A stretch of 64,000 nt of DNA from Dryocola sp051297175 (GTDB taxonomy: Bacteria; Pseudomonadota; Gammaproteobacteria; Enterobacterales; Enterobacteriaceae): contig NZ_JBINNY010000001.1 of assembly GCF_051297175.1 (NCBI RefSeq), positions 3,038,001 to 3,102,000 on the forward strand, given 5' to 3'. Shown here piece by piece: positions 44,714 to 54,138 of this stretch (position 1 is its first letter; each line of letters starts with the position of its first letter). The notes beneath the pieces were generated by a model. The model made no database searches. It was not told where the DNA came from and saw only the letters and a list, made by a program, of their open reading frames with translations. A program made the translations under genes and the position numbers.

Positions 44714-45940
44714 ATGACTCCCCCTGAAAGTAGCATTAACTGGAAACGCAATCTCACCGTCGCCTGGCTGGGATGCTTTCTGACGGGCGCAGCCTTCAGC
44801 CTGGTGATGCCCTTCCTGCCCCTGTACGTTGAAATGCTTGGCGTTACCGGCCACAGCTCCCTGAACATGTGGTCGGGGCTGGTGTTCAGCATTACCTTCC
44901 TGTTTTCCGCTATCGCATCGCCATTCTGGGGCGGGCTTGCCGACCGTAAGGGGCGCAAAATCATGCTCCTGCGCTCGGCGCTGGGCATGGCGATCGTTAT
45001 GGTGCTGATGGGGTTTGCGCAGAATATCTGGCAGTTCCTGGCGCTGCGCGCCCTTCTCGGCCTGCTGGGCGGCTTCGTGCCCAACGCCAACGCGCTGATT
45101 GCCACCCAGGTGCCGCGCAATAAAAGCGGCTGGGCGCTGGGCACGCTTTCTACCGGCGGCGTAAGCGGGGCGCTGCTTGGCCCGGTTATCGGCGGGCTGC
45201 TCGCCGACAGCTACGGCCTGCGCCCGGTATTCTTCATCACCGCAACCGTGCTATTCCTCTGCTTTATTCTCACCCTGCTGTACATCCGCGAATCGTTCAC
45301 CCCAGTGAACAAAAAGGACATGCTGCACGCCCGCCAGGTCTTAACCTCATTGAAGAACCCGCGGCTGGTGCTGAGCCTGTTCGTGACCACGATGATAATC
45401 CAGGTCGCCACCGGGTCGATTGCCCCTATTCTTACGCTCTACGTGCGCGATCTCGCCGGGAACGTCAGCAACCTGGCGTTTATCAGCGGGATGATTGCCT
45501 CGGTGCCGGGCGTGGCTGCGCTGATCAGCGCGCCTCGGCTGGGCAAGCTCGGCGATCGCATCGGCCCCGAGAAAATTCTCATCTGCGCGCTGGTCATTTC
45601 CGTCGTGCTGCTCATTCCCATGTCGATGGTGCAGAACCCGTGGCAGCTCGGCATTCTGCGCTTTCTGCTTGGCGCGGCCGACGGCGCGCTGCTGCCCGCC
45701 GTGCAAACGCTGCTGGTTTACAACGCCAGCAACCAGATTGCCGGGCGCATTTTCAGCTATAACCAGTCGTTTCGCGATATCGGCAACGTCACCGGCCCGC
45801 TGATCGGTGCCGCCGTGTCGGCTAACTACGGCTTCAGGACGGTATTTTTGGTTACCGCAAGCGTGGTGCTATTTAACGCGGTGTATTCATGGATCAGCCT
45901 GCGTCGCCCCGCCGAGCGGGTGCGTATTCCGGGCGATTAA
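44714..45940 (+). CDS. mdtG: multidrug efflux MFS transporter MdtG
   Basis: 408 residues, the same as E. coli. It is a 12-helix MFS exporter; in E. coli it is linked to fosfomycin and deoxycholate tolerance. The MFS motifs GGLADRKGRK (loop 2-3) and GALLGPVIGGLLAD (TM5 antiporter motif) are present. It lies 186 bp downstream of lpxL, with a REP-like element in between. Confidence 0.95.
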   Translation: MTPPESSINWKRNLTVAWLGCFLTGAAFSLVMPFLPLYVEMLGVTGHSSLNMWSGLVFSITFLFSAIASPFWGGLADRKGRKIMLLRSALGMAIVMVLMGFAQNIWQFLALRALLGLLGGFVPNANALIATQVPRNKSGWALGTLSTGGVSGALLGPVIGGLLADSYGLRPVFFITATVLFLCFILTLLYIRESFTPVNKKDMLHARQVLTSLKNPRLVLSLFVTTMIIQVATGSIAPILTLYVRDLAGNVSNLAFISGMIASVPGVAALISAPRLGKLGDRIGPEKILICALVISVVLLIPMSMVQNPWQLGILRFLLGAADGALLPAVQTLLVYNASNQIAGRIFSYNQSFRDIGNVTGPLIGAAVSANYGFRTVFLVTASVVLFNAVYSWISLRRPAERVRIPGD

Positions 45941-46058
45941 ACGAAATTTTTTCTGCCAGGCCTATTCTCATACTTGCAACTTTGCGAACAGCGTCAACAA
46001 TTAACATGAAATTGCAACGGAGCAGCCGCTCCCTGACCTCTGCCATAAGGAGATTTTC

Positions 46059-46433
46059 ATGAGCATGTACGCAACGCTGGAAGAAGCCATTGATGCCGCG
46101 CGGGAATTATTCCTCGCCGATCATCCGGACGTGGATGAAGAGACTGCAAACGTCCAGCAGCTCAATATCCAGAAATACGTCCTGCAGGATGGCGATATCA
46201 TGTGGCAGGCAGAATTCTTTGCTGACGACAGCGAAACCGGAGAGTGTTTGCCGATGCTGAGCGGTGAGGCCGCACAGAGCGTCTTTGACGGGGACTACGA
46301 GGACATCGAGCTGCGCCAGGAGTGGCTTGAGGAAAACACGCTGCACGAATGGGACGAAGGTGAATTCCAGCTCGAACCGCCGCTGGACACCGAAGAAGGC
46401 CAGGCCGCGGCCGACGAATGGGATGAACGGTAA
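46059..46433 (+). CDS. msyB: acidic protein MsyB
   Basis: 124 residues, the same as E. coli. It is very rich in Asp and Glu, from the N terminus (EEAIDAARELFLADHPDVDEE) to the C-terminal half. MsyB was found as a multicopy suppressor of protein-export mutations in E. coli; its molecular role is unknown. AAGGAG lies upstream. It converges with yceK, with only 3 bp between stop codons. Confidence 0.94.
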   Translation: MSMYATLEEAIDAARELFLADHPDVDEETANVQQLNIQKYVLQDGDIMWQAEFFADDSETGECLPMLSGEAAQSVFDGDYEDIELRQEWLEENTLHEWDEGEFQLEPPLDTEEGQAAADEWDER

Positions 46434-46436
46434 TCG

Positions 46437-46664
46437 TTACTCGTAAGGCCCGTGGCTGGCGTCAATCGGCAGCAGCAGCGTGTCGAATACCAGCGAGAAG
46501 GGTAAATCCAGCACCGTGATATAGCGCCACGCGCCGTCACGCACGTCCCACTGTACGCCGGGGTAATACTGATTGCCATGCCCCTGCCCCGGCACAGCGC
46601 GGCTGATAATGCTTCCGCAGCCGCTCAGGGCGCAGGCCGCCAAAATAACCACGAATGCTCTCAA
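46437..46664 (-). CDS. yceK: lipoprotein YceK, TTG start
   Basis: 75 residues, the E. coli length, if translation starts at the TTG at 46664; a TTG at 46667 is equally placed after AAGGAGA (46674-46680). An in-frame ATG upstream would add about 17 residues and cross the opgGH terminator, so it is disfavoured. The lipobox is ALSGC, followed by GSIISRAVPGQGHGNQYYPGV, strongly conserved. Envelope lipoprotein of unknown role, DUF1375 family. Confidence 0.88.
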   Translation of the reverse strand: MRAFVVILAACALSGCGSIISRAVPGQGHGNQYYPGVQWDVRDGAWRYITVLDLPFSLVFDTLLLPIDASHGPYE

Positions 46665-46685
46665 CAAAGTAAGTCTCCTTTCAGC

Positions 46686-46715
46686 AAAAAAATGCCGACC
46701 CCAAAAGGTCGGCAT
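46686..46715 (-). terminator. rho-independent terminator after opgH
   Basis: On the minus strand ATGCCGACC-ttttgg-GGTCGGCAT is followed by a run of seven T residues. It lies about 118 bp beyond the opgH stop, and the T-run ends only about 6 bp before the yceK ribosome site. Confidence 0.9.
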
Positions 46716-46726
46716 TTCGCGTTTTC

Positions 46727-46809
46727 GTCGGGTGGCGGCTTGCACCTTACCCGACCTACAAATCCGGATGGTTTTTGTAGGGTGGATAAGCGTTACGCGC
46801 CATCCACCG
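46727..46809. repeat. two REP-like elements after opgH
   Basis: GTCGGGTGGCGgcttgcaCCTTACCCGACCTAC (46727-46759) and GTAGGGTGGATAAGCG...GCCATCCACC (46777-46808) are paired between opgH and its terminator, so they lie in the opgGH 3' UTR. Confidence 0.85.
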
Positions 46810-46833
46810 AAGCCGTTTCATATCAATCGCCCT

Positions 46834-49365
46834 TTACTTAACCGGCAAAGCAGCCGGGTTCAGCGTCACCGCTTTGTAATTATCCACCCACGAAGAGTAA
46901 CGCTGCGGGTTGGACCAAACGCGGTAATGCAGGCGCGACAGGGTAACCGGGTCGCTTAACAGCACCAGACGACGGTCGCGGTTGAGCTTGTCCGGCGTTT
47001 CGTTCAGCGCCTGCTCAACGTGACGGTCGCGAGCAATTTCCAGCACCTGGCTTGCGCGGTGACGCGCCGTTGCCATTGCCGTTGCCAGCGCGTTATACGA
47101 CGGGTTGAACACCGCGTGCATAAAGCCATCTTCCAGCGTGCGGCTGCGGTTGAGCTTCAGGTAGTTGTCGGTATCCACCAGCACCTGCGGAGGAGAATAC
47201 TCTTCCGGGATCAGGAACAGCTTCCAGCGTTTGGTGCGCAGACCAACGGTCGCGCGGCTGGAAATCACCGATACGAACGGTGAAAGGATCAGCGAGAACA
47301 CGATTGGCGCAAGCCAGAACAGGAAGCGCAGATCCAGCCAAGCCATGCCTACGGCCCACACCAGGCCCAGCAGCAGCTGCGAGCCGTGGCGCATAAACGC
47401 TTCGCCCCAAGGGGTGGAATCGTCGTCACGCTGCGGTGAGTTCCAGACCACTTCCCAGCCGAGGAACGCGCTGACCACAAACACGGTGTGGAACAGCATG
47501 CGTACCGGCGCCAGCAGCACCGAGAACAGCACTTCAAGCAGCAGGGAAAGCGTCACGCGCAGGAAGCCGCCGTACTCTTTCGAGCCTTTGCACCAGATGA
47601 GGATAATGCTCAGCAGCTTAGGCAGGAACAGCAGCACCATGGTGGAGGCAAACAGCGCAATCGCCAGTTCCGGACGCCACTGCGGCCATACCGGGAACAG
47701 CTGGCGCGGCTGCAGGAAATACTGCGGTTCGGTCAGGGCGTGCACCACCTGTAGAGCGGTAGATAACGCGAGGAACATGAACCACAGCGGCGCCGACAGA
47801 TAGGACATCACGCCGGTCAGGAACACCGCCCGGTGAACCGGGTGCATGCCTTTGACCAGGAACAGGCGGAAGTTCATCAGGTTACCGTGGCACCAGCGAC
47901 GGTCACGCTTTAGCTCGTCCAGCAGGTTCGGCGGCAGCTCTTCATAAGAACCCGGCAGATCGTAGGCAATCCACACGCCCCAGCCCGCACGACGCATTAA
48001 AGCAGCTTCAACGAAGTCGTGTGACAGGATGGAACCCGCGAACGAACCTTCACCCGGCAGCGGTGCCAGGGCACAGTGCTCGATGAACGGCTTCACGCGG
48101 ATGATGGCGTTATGGCCCCAGTAGTGCGATTCACCCAACTGCCAGAAGTGCAGGCCAGCGGTAAACAGCGGCCCGTAGACGCGAGTCGCAAACTGCTGGC
48201 AGCGCGCGTACAGGGTGTCCATGCCGGATGCTTTCGGGGAAGACTGGATAATCCCGGCGTTCGGGTTAGCCTCCATCAGGCGCACCAGGTTGGTCAGACA
48301 GTCGCCGCTCATTACCGAGTCCGCGTCCAGCACCACCATATAGCTGTACTGATTGCCCCAGCGACGGCAGAAGTCATCGATGTTGCCGCTTTTACGCTTC
48401 ACGCGGCGGCGGCGACGGCGATAGAAAATCTGCCCTTCGCCCTGCACTTCGCCGATCAGCTCCATCCACGCTTTCTGTTCGGCAACGCAGATGTCCGGGT
48501 TGTAGCTGTCGCTCAGGATATAAACATCGAAATGTTTTTCCTGGCCGGTCGCTTTCACCGACTCCCAGGTGGCACGCAGGCCGGCAAACACGCGATCCAC
48601 GTCTTCGTTACAGATAGGCATGATTAACGCGGTGCGGTGCTCCGGGTTAATCGGCTCATCGCCAACGGTGGACGCGGAAATGCTGTACTTGTCTTTGCCC
48701 ATCAGCAGCTGCAGGAAGCCCATCAGCGCGGTCCAGAAACCGGCCGAAACCCAGCAGAATAGAATGGCGAACAGAATGAGGATGCCGCTTTGCAGGATGT
48801 ACGGCAGCAGTTGCATGAAGGAAACCCACAGATCCTGACCGCCCATGTCGGTAGGATTAATGAGCGCCCAGCCCTGGTAAGGCAGAATGGTTTTCATATA
48901 CCAGGTGGCAACCACGGTCTGTGCAAGGGTGAGGATCAGCAGGATGTAGCGACGGATGGTTCCGACGGTACGCCATTTCTGCTCGGCCTCGGCTTCCTCT
49001 TTAGACATATAGCGCGGGTTGACTTCGCGGCCACGCAGGCGGTCCCAGAAGCGGCCAATCGGGTTGGTGCGCCACGGGTCCGGGAACATGGAAGAGCGAG
49101 TCGCTTTCGGCATAGCCTGTAACTGAGCACGGCCTTCTTCATCTTCGATCAACTGATCGCCGCCGAGCGAGCCCGGCCAGCTTGCCTCAAGGCGAGCTTT
49201 CACGGACCCTAAAGGGGAGTCGTCGGCGCGATCGTAGTGGTGATGGCGCGCGTCAAGCGCCTCATGCACCGCCTGCAGATCCGATGTCGGAAGCCCCGCC
49301 TTCTGCGCTGCAGAAAGCGGGAGTGCCTCAATGTAGTCAGGCGCGTTATCGGTAGACTTATTCAT
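46834..49365 (-). CDS. opgH: osmoregulated periplasmic glucan glucosyltransferase OpgH (MdoH)
   Basis: 843 residues from the ATG at 49365 (MNKSTDNAPDYIEA), which matches the E. coli start; E. coli is 847. OpgH is a GT2 polytopic inner-membrane glycosyltransferase that polymerises the beta-1,2-glucose backbone. Catalytic motifs VLDADSVM and KRDRRWCHGN are conserved, with membrane helices at 140-200 and after 520. The start overlaps the opgG stop by 8 bp, which indicates coupling. Confidence 0.97.
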   Translation of the reverse strand: MNKSTDNAPDYIEALPLSAAQKAGLPTSDLQAVHEALDARHHHYDRADDSPLGSVKARLEASWPGSLGGDQLIEDEEGRAQLQAMPKATRSSMFPDPWRTNPIGRFWDRLRGREVNPRYMSKEEAEAEQKWRTVGTIRRYILLILTLAQTVVATWYMKTILPYQGWALINPTDMGGQDLWVSFMQLLPYILQSGILILFAILFCWVSAGFWTALMGFLQLLMGKDKYSISASTVGDEPINPEHRTALIMPICNEDVDRVFAGLRATWESVKATGQEKHFDVYILSDSYNPDICVAEQKAWMELIGEVQGEGQIFYRRRRRRVKRKSGNIDDFCRRWGNQYSYMVVLDADSVMSGDCLTNLVRLMEANPNAGIIQSSPKASGMDTLYARCQQFATRVYGPLFTAGLHFWQLGESHYWGHNAIIRVKPFIEHCALAPLPGEGSFAGSILSHDFVEAALMRRAGWGVWIAYDLPGSYEELPPNLLDELKRDRRWCHGNLMNFRLFLVKGMHPVHRAVFLTGVMSYLSAPLWFMFLALSTALQVVHALTEPQYFLQPRQLFPVWPQWRPELAIALFASTMVLLFLPKLLSIILIWCKGSKEYGGFLRVTLSLLLEVLFSVLLAPVRMLFHTVFVVSAFLGWEVVWNSPQRDDDSTPWGEAFMRHGSQLLLGLVWAVGMAWLDLRFLFWLAPIVFSLILSPFVSVISSRATVGLRTKRWKLFLIPEEYSPPQVLVDTDNYLKLNRSRTLEDGFMHAVFNPSYNALATAMATARHRASQVLEIARDRHVEQALNETPDKLNRDRRLVLLSDPVTLSRLHYRVWSNPQRYSSWVDNYKAVTLNPAALPVK

Positions 49366-50911
49366 TGGCAGGTAACTGATAGCTCCAGGTTTCACTCAGT
49401 GTCTGATCGCCATTGACCAGGGCTGCGCGCATTTCCGTCGGCTTTTTGTCATCCTTGATTTTCAAACGCATGGTCAAACGCCAGCCTTTGGTGACCGGGT
49501 TGTAGCGCACCTGGCTGTCAACGATTTCACCGTTGTCGCCAATGCTGGTTTGCGCGGTAACAGGCGTATCCTGCGGCAGCTTTTTCATCTCAGCGCCGGT
49601 GTAGTCCACCACGAAAGCGATGGTGCCATCCGGCTGGCGGATCAGATTCGACTGCTTCACATCACCCGTTGAACGACGCGTCTGGGCAACATACGCGTTG
49701 TCCGGCGCATGCATTTTGTCTTCGTCGCGGCTAAAGGTGATGGTGTATTTGAAGTTCATCTCTTTGCCCGGCTCCGGCAGCTGATCCGGGGTCCAGTAGG
49801 CAACGATGTTATCGTTGGTTTCGTCGTTAGTTGGGATTTCCACCAGCTCGACGCTGCCTTTGCCCCAATCGCCCTGCGGTGCAATCCACGCGCTTGGGCG
49901 CTGGTCGTAGCGATCGTCCAGATCCTCAAAGCGCGAGAACTGACGGCCACGTTGCAGCAGGCCGAAGCCGACCGGGTTTTCAGTCGCAAACGAGCTGACC
50001 GCCAGGTGTTTCGGATTATTGAGCGGACGCCAGATCCACTCACCGTTACCGGCATGGATAGACAGACCGTTAGAATCGTGCAGCTCAGGACGGAAGTTAG
50101 TGGTTGGGGACGGTTGGTTCGGCCCAAACAGGAACATACTGGTCAGCGGCGCTACGCCCAGCTTGCCCACTTTGTCGCGCAGGTAAACTTTAGACTGTAC
50201 GTTCACCACGGTGTCGCGGCCTGGGGTAATCACAAAGCGATAGGCGCCCGTCGCACGAGGGGAATCCAGCAACGCATAGAGGGTAAGCGTTTTATCAGTA
50301 GGTTTTGGACGTTCAATCCAGTATTCGCGGAATCGCGGGAACTCTTCGCCGGACGGCAAAGCGGTATCGATAGCAAGACCACGCGCAGACAGGCCATAAA
50401 CCTGACCTGAACCGATTACGCGGAAGTAACTCGCCCCGAGCATGCTGACAATTTCGTCGTTCTTATCTTTGCTATTGATCGGATAGAGCACTTTAAACCC
50501 GGCGAAACCGAGGTCTTTAACGGTGTCTTTGTCGTGTTTAACGTCACCGAAATTAAAGTAATCCGGGCTGTATTTAATCTTGTGGACGGCGGTTGCAGTC
50601 ACTTCATTGATGGCAACCGGCGTGTCGAAGTACATGCCCTGATGGTAGAATTCAAGCTTAAATGGGGTCTTTAACTTGCTCCAGTAGGCTTTGTCGTGGT
50701 TGAACTGGATCTGCTGATAGTCCGCATATTTCATGTCGCGAAATTGCGAAGGCAGATTGCTTTTCGGTGCTTCGTAGCTTTTGCCCGCTAATGTTTTCGC
50801 CTGTTTTGCGACATCATCGATAGTGAAAGCCCAAACCGAGGTGGTATAAAGGGACAACATCACTGCAACGCCCAGCCCACACATTTTCATCATTTTTGGT
50901 TTATGTTTCAT
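49358..50911 (-). CDS. opgG: glucan biosynthesis protein OpgG (MdoG)
   Basis: 517 residues from the ATG at 50911 or 511 from the ATG at 50893 (MMKMCGLGVAVM), the latter equal to E. coli; the ribosome site is not decisive. OpgG is a periplasmic protein needed for osmoregulated glucan synthesis, probably adding branches. A signal peptide precedes FTIDDVAKQAKTLAGKSYEAP. The rest aligns without gaps to the E. coli protein as far as can be read. Confidence 0.96.
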   Translation of the reverse strand: MKHKPKMMKMCGLGVAVMLSLYTTSVWAFTIDDVAKQAKTLAGKSYEAPKSNLPSQFRDMKYADYQQIQFNHDKAYWSKLKTPFKLEFYHQGMYFDTPVAINEVTATAVHKIKYSPDYFNFGDVKHDKDTVKDLGFAGFKVLYPINSKDKNDEIVSMLGASYFRVIGSGQVYGLSARGLAIDTALPSGEEFPRFREYWIERPKPTDKTLTLYALLDSPRATGAYRFVITPGRDTVVNVQSKVYLRDKVGKLGVAPLTSMFLFGPNQPSPTTNFRPELHDSNGLSIHAGNGEWIWRPLNNPKHLAVSSFATENPVGFGLLQRGRQFSRFEDLDDRYDQRPSAWIAPQGDWGKGSVELVEIPTNDETNDNIVAYWTPDQLPEPGKEMNFKYTITFSRDEDKMHAPDNAYVAQTRRSTGDVKQSNLIRQPDGTIAFVVDYTGAEMKKLPQDTPVTAQTSIGDNGEIVDSQVRYNPVTKGWRLTMRLKIKDDKKPTEMRAALVNGDQTLSETWSYQLPANE

Positions 50912-51186
50912 ATTAACCAGCACATCCCCCTTTGTGTGCTTAAATCAATCCAATCCATTTTAATGGAAACTCCTGCTTTCCGACAACCAAATACCCGCAT
51001 TGTTCAGCACGCTGGCTCAGGCTTTAAGCAAAAAAAGACAACTGCTTACGCTTTAAGAGTCCCCTTGCAGACAGAATGTCATGGTTAGTGTAGGGTTGCC
51101 ACGGAAAGTCATCCCAATAAGCCGTAGAGCCTGAAGGATAGATATCTAAAGGATAAGACGATTAGTCCGATAATGTTTGGAGTATT

Positions 51187-52335
51187 ATGAGTAACACACC
51201 TCAGCAACGCGAATTTTTCCTGGACTCTATCCGGGCATGGTTAATGTTATTGGGTATCCCGTTCCACATTTCGTTAATCTACTCAAGCCATCAGTGGCAC
51301 GTGAACAGCGCCCTGCCCTCGTGGTGGCTGACCTTGTTTAATGACTTCATTCACGCCTTCCGCATGCAGGTGTTTTTCGTCATTTCCGGTTATTTCTCCT
51401 ATATGCTTTTTTTGCGCTATCCGCTTAAACGCTGGTGGAAAGTACGCGTTGAGCGCGTTGGCATTCCGATGCTTACCGCCATCCCGCTGCTCACCCTGCC
51501 ACAGTTTATGATGCTGCAATATGTGAACGGCAAATCTGCCAACTGGCATAACCTGAGCGCCTACGAAAAGTACAACACGCTCGTCTGGGAGCTGGTGTCG
51601 CATTTGTGGTTTTTACTGGTGATGGTGGTATTAACGACCGTTTGCCTTTTTTTGTTTAAAAAGATGAACAGGTACATCACACGGCATAAAGAGAATAATT
51701 CCGCAGATTATTCCTTAGGAAGGCTCTCAATTTTATTCCTTGCCTTCGGTATTTTATACGGCGCAATTCGTCGCACCATTTTTATTATTCACGCACCGTT
51801 ATTAAGCGATGGGCTGTTTAATTTCGTGGTAATGCAAACCCTCTTTTATCTGCCGTTCTTCCTGCTTGGCGCGCTCGCCTTTACCCGCCCGAATTTGAAG
51901 GCGTTGTTTACCACCCCTTCCCCGCTGTGCGCGGTCGGTGCTGCGCTCGCTTTCGTCGCCTATTTGCTTAACCAACGCTACGGCAGCGGCGATGCATGGA
52001 TGTACGAAACGGAAAGCGTGATTACCATGCTGATGGGCCTGTGGATGGTGAACGTGGTGTTCTCCCTCGGCCACAGGCTGCTTAACTTCCAGTCTGCCCG
52101 CGTGACCTATTTCGTTAACGCCTCGCTGTTTATCTACCTGGTGCACCACCCGCTGACGCTGTTCTTCGGCGCATTTATTACGCCGCATATCGCCTCGAAT
52201 ACGCTGGGTTTTATTGCGGGATTAATCTTTGTGGTGGGAATTGCGGTAATACTTTATGAGATCCATTTACGTATTCCGGTGCTGCGCTTCCTGTTCTCCG
52301 GCAAGCCGCAGAATAAAGTGGCGAAAACGGTTTAA
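51187..52335 (+). CDS. opgC: glucans biosynthesis protein OpgC (MdoC)
   Basis: 382 residues (385 in E. coli). OpgC is an integral membrane succinyltransferase (acyltransferase 3 family) that adds succinyl groups to periplasmic glucans. About ten hydrophobic segments are visible; RVERVGIPMLTAIPLL and LVHHPLTLFFGAFI are characteristic. It is divergent from opgG across about 275 bp. Its 3' end faces the tandem repeat array. Confidence 0.95.
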   Translation: MSNTPQQREFFLDSIRAWLMLLGIPFHISLIYSSHQWHVNSALPSWWLTLFNDFIHAFRMQVFFVISGYFSYMLFLRYPLKRWWKVRVERVGIPMLTAIPLLTLPQFMMLQYVNGKSANWHNLSAYEKYNTLVWELVSHLWFLLVMVVLTTVCLFLFKKMNRYITRHKENNSADYSLGRLSILFLAFGILYGAIRRTIFIIHAPLLSDGLFNFVVMQTLFYLPFFLLGALAFTRPNLKALFTTPSPLCAVGAALAFVAYLLNQRYGSGDAWMYETESVITMLMGLWMVNVVFSLGHRLLNFQSARVTYFVNASLFIYLVHHPLTLFFGAFITPHIASNTLGFIAGLIFVVGIAVILYEIHLRIPVLRFLFSGKPQNKVAKTV

Positions 52336-52351
52336 TTAAATCAGCGGTCGA

Positions 52352-52679
52352 CAATTGCGGTGGATAGCGCGTTCGCTTATCCACCCTACAAAACCGACAA
52401 CGTAGGTCGAGTTAGGCGCAAGCCGCCACCCAACAATTGCGGTGGATGGCGCGTTCGCTTATCCACCCTACAAAACCGACAACGTAGGTCGATTAAGGCG
52501 CAAGCCGCCACCCGACAATTGCGGTGGATGGCGCGTTCGCTTATCCACCCTACAAAACCGACAACGTAGGTCGATTAAGGCGCAAGCCGCCACCCGACAA
52601 TTGCGGTGGATGGCGCGCTCGCTTATCCACCCTACAAAACCGACAACGTAGGTCGGGTAAGGCGCAAGCCGCCACCCGA
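52352..52679. repeat. array of four 82-bp tandem repeats with REP-like palindromes
   Basis: Four copies start at 52352, 52434, 52516 and 52598, each exactly 82 bp from the next, with only a handful of substitutions. Every copy holds two palindromic halves: GGTGGATGGCGCG...CTTATCCACC and GTAGGTCGATTAAGGCGCAAGCCGCCACCCGAC. Both belong to the REP-like families seen elsewhere. The array fills the gap between converging opgC and clsC. There is no spacer variation, so it is not a CRISPR array. Confidence 0.95.
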
Positions 52680-52701
52680 CAATGGTCCCCACGCTTCCGC
52701 C

Positions 52702-54138
52702 CTACAACAGCCACTCTACCGGCAGCCGGTAAACCAGGCGCACCAGCACGCGCTGCCAGAAGCGCGTGTGCGGCTCCTTTTTCCAGACCACCTCTTTGCC
52801 ATCGCGATTTTCTACCCAGTTCACCCTGCCCCAACGGTCGAGGCGCAGCGCCCAGGCGGCGTCCTTCTGGCTTTTCGTGAACCGTGCGTGAATATCTTCA
52901 GCAAGCGTTGCGCTCTCGATAACAAAACCCATCTCGGTATTGAGCATCGCCGATCGCGGGTCGAAGTTAAACGAGCCGATGAACACCTGCTGCTTGTCCA
53001 CGCTGAACGTTTTCGCATGCAGGCTGGAGCCGGAGTTCCCGGTCAACCCGCGGTCATGCGGCACGTTGCGGCCATCATGCTGCGGCTTCAGTTCAAAAAG
53101 CTGCACGCCGTGACGGAGCAATTTTTTACGCCAGCGGGCATAGCCCGCGTGCACCGGCGCGACGTCGTTTGCCGCAAGCGAATTGGTCAAAATGGCGATT
53201 TTGACGCCCTTGCGCACCAGGCCCAGAATCTGCGCCACGCCCGCGCGCGTCGGCACGAAGTAGGCGGAAATAATGTCGATCTCCCGCTGCGGCTCGCCGA
53301 TAACCTTCAGCAAACGCTGCGGCAGGAGCGTACCGTTACGCGCTTTCCCCTGGCCCTTACGCGGATCGTCGCTGAGCAGTTTCGTTTTCGCCCAGTACAT
53401 TTTCAGCGTGCGCGATACCAGGTGGGTCGCGAACTGGCTGGTTGTCAGCCTGTCGAGATAGCGCCGTGCAATAGGATCGTCCTGCCAGTGCTCCGGCAGC
53501 TGGACGCGGGAGTGCAGCTCGTCGCCGGTCATCTCCAGCACCTTATCGAGCGTCGACACCGACTGGCTTTTCCAGTAACGCTCAAAATCCTCGCACACCT
53601 CGGCCACTACCGGCCCCACGGCCAGCACGTCCAGGTCGGAAAACAGCGGCTGTTCGCCCGCGCCAAAATAGGCATCGCCGACGTTGCGCCCGCCGATAAT
53701 CGTCGCCTCGCCGTCCACCGTAAAACTCTTGTTGTGCATGCGGCGATTCAGGCGCGCAAAATCGGTGAGATAGCCAAGCGCGCGAAACAGGCGAAACGAA
53801 AACGGGTTAAACAGGCGGACTTCGATATTCTTGTGCGCGTTCAGCAGGCGCAGCGTGTCGTCCATGCCGTTGGTATTGTTATCGTCCAGCAGCAGGCGGA
53901 CGTGAACGCCGCGCTCGGCGGCGGCCAGCAGCGCGCTGAACAGCAGCCTGCCGGACATATCGTCTTCCCAAATGTAATACTGCACGTCGAGGGTTTTCTC
54001 GGCCATCCCGCACAGCAAATAGCGTGCCGCAAAGGCGTCGAGGCTATCGGCCAGCGTATGAATGCCGCTCAGGCCGGGGTGCTCGGCGGTCGTTGGCGTT
54101 ATCGCCCGCCCGAGGCGGGTAGCATGCTCATTCTCCAT
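52702..54138 (-). CDS. clsC: cardiolipin synthase ClsC (YmdC)
   Basis: 478 residues from the ATG at 54138 (MENEHATRLGRA); E. coli is 473. ClsC uses phosphatidylethanolamine and phosphatidylglycerol to make cardiolipin in the inner membrane, and needs YmdB for optimal function. Two HKD phospholipase D motifs are intact: RMHNKSFTVDGEA and SLHAKTFSVDKQQ. The C terminus LPVEWLL is the same as in E. coli. The start overlaps the ymdB stop by 11 bp. Confidence 0.95.
   Translation of the reverse strand: MENEHATRLGRAITPTTAEHPGLSGIHTLADSLDAFAARYLLCGMAEKTLDVQYYIWEDDMSGRLLFSALLAAAERGVHVRLLLDDNNTNGMDDTLRLLNAHKNIEVRLFNPFSFRLFRALGYLTDFARLNRRMHNKSFTVDGEATIIGGRNVGDAYFGAGEQPLFSDLDVLAVGPVVAEVCEDFERYWKSQSVSTLDKVLEMTGDELHSRVQLPEHWQDDPIARRYLDRLTTSQFATHLVSRTLKMYWAKTKLLSDDPRKGQGKARNGTLLPQRLLKVIGEPQREIDIISAYFVPTRAGVAQILGLVRKGVKIAILTNSLAANDVAPVHAGYARWRKKLLRHGVQLFELKPQHDGRNVPHDRGLTGNSGSSLHAKTFSVDKQQVFIGSFNFDPRSAMLNTEMGFVIESATLAEDIHARFTKSQKDAAWALRLDRWGRVNWVENRDGKEVVWKKEPHTRFWQRVLVRLVYRLPVEWLL

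Noticed and set aside
52360..52651. Small repeated ORFs (MDGAFAYPPYKTDN...) within the 82-bp array
   Set aside because: The unit is not a multiple of three and the frames end at the array edge; they are repeat artefacts.
52352..52679. CRISPR array
   Set aside because: The 82-bp units have no unique spacers, and there are no cas genes nearby.
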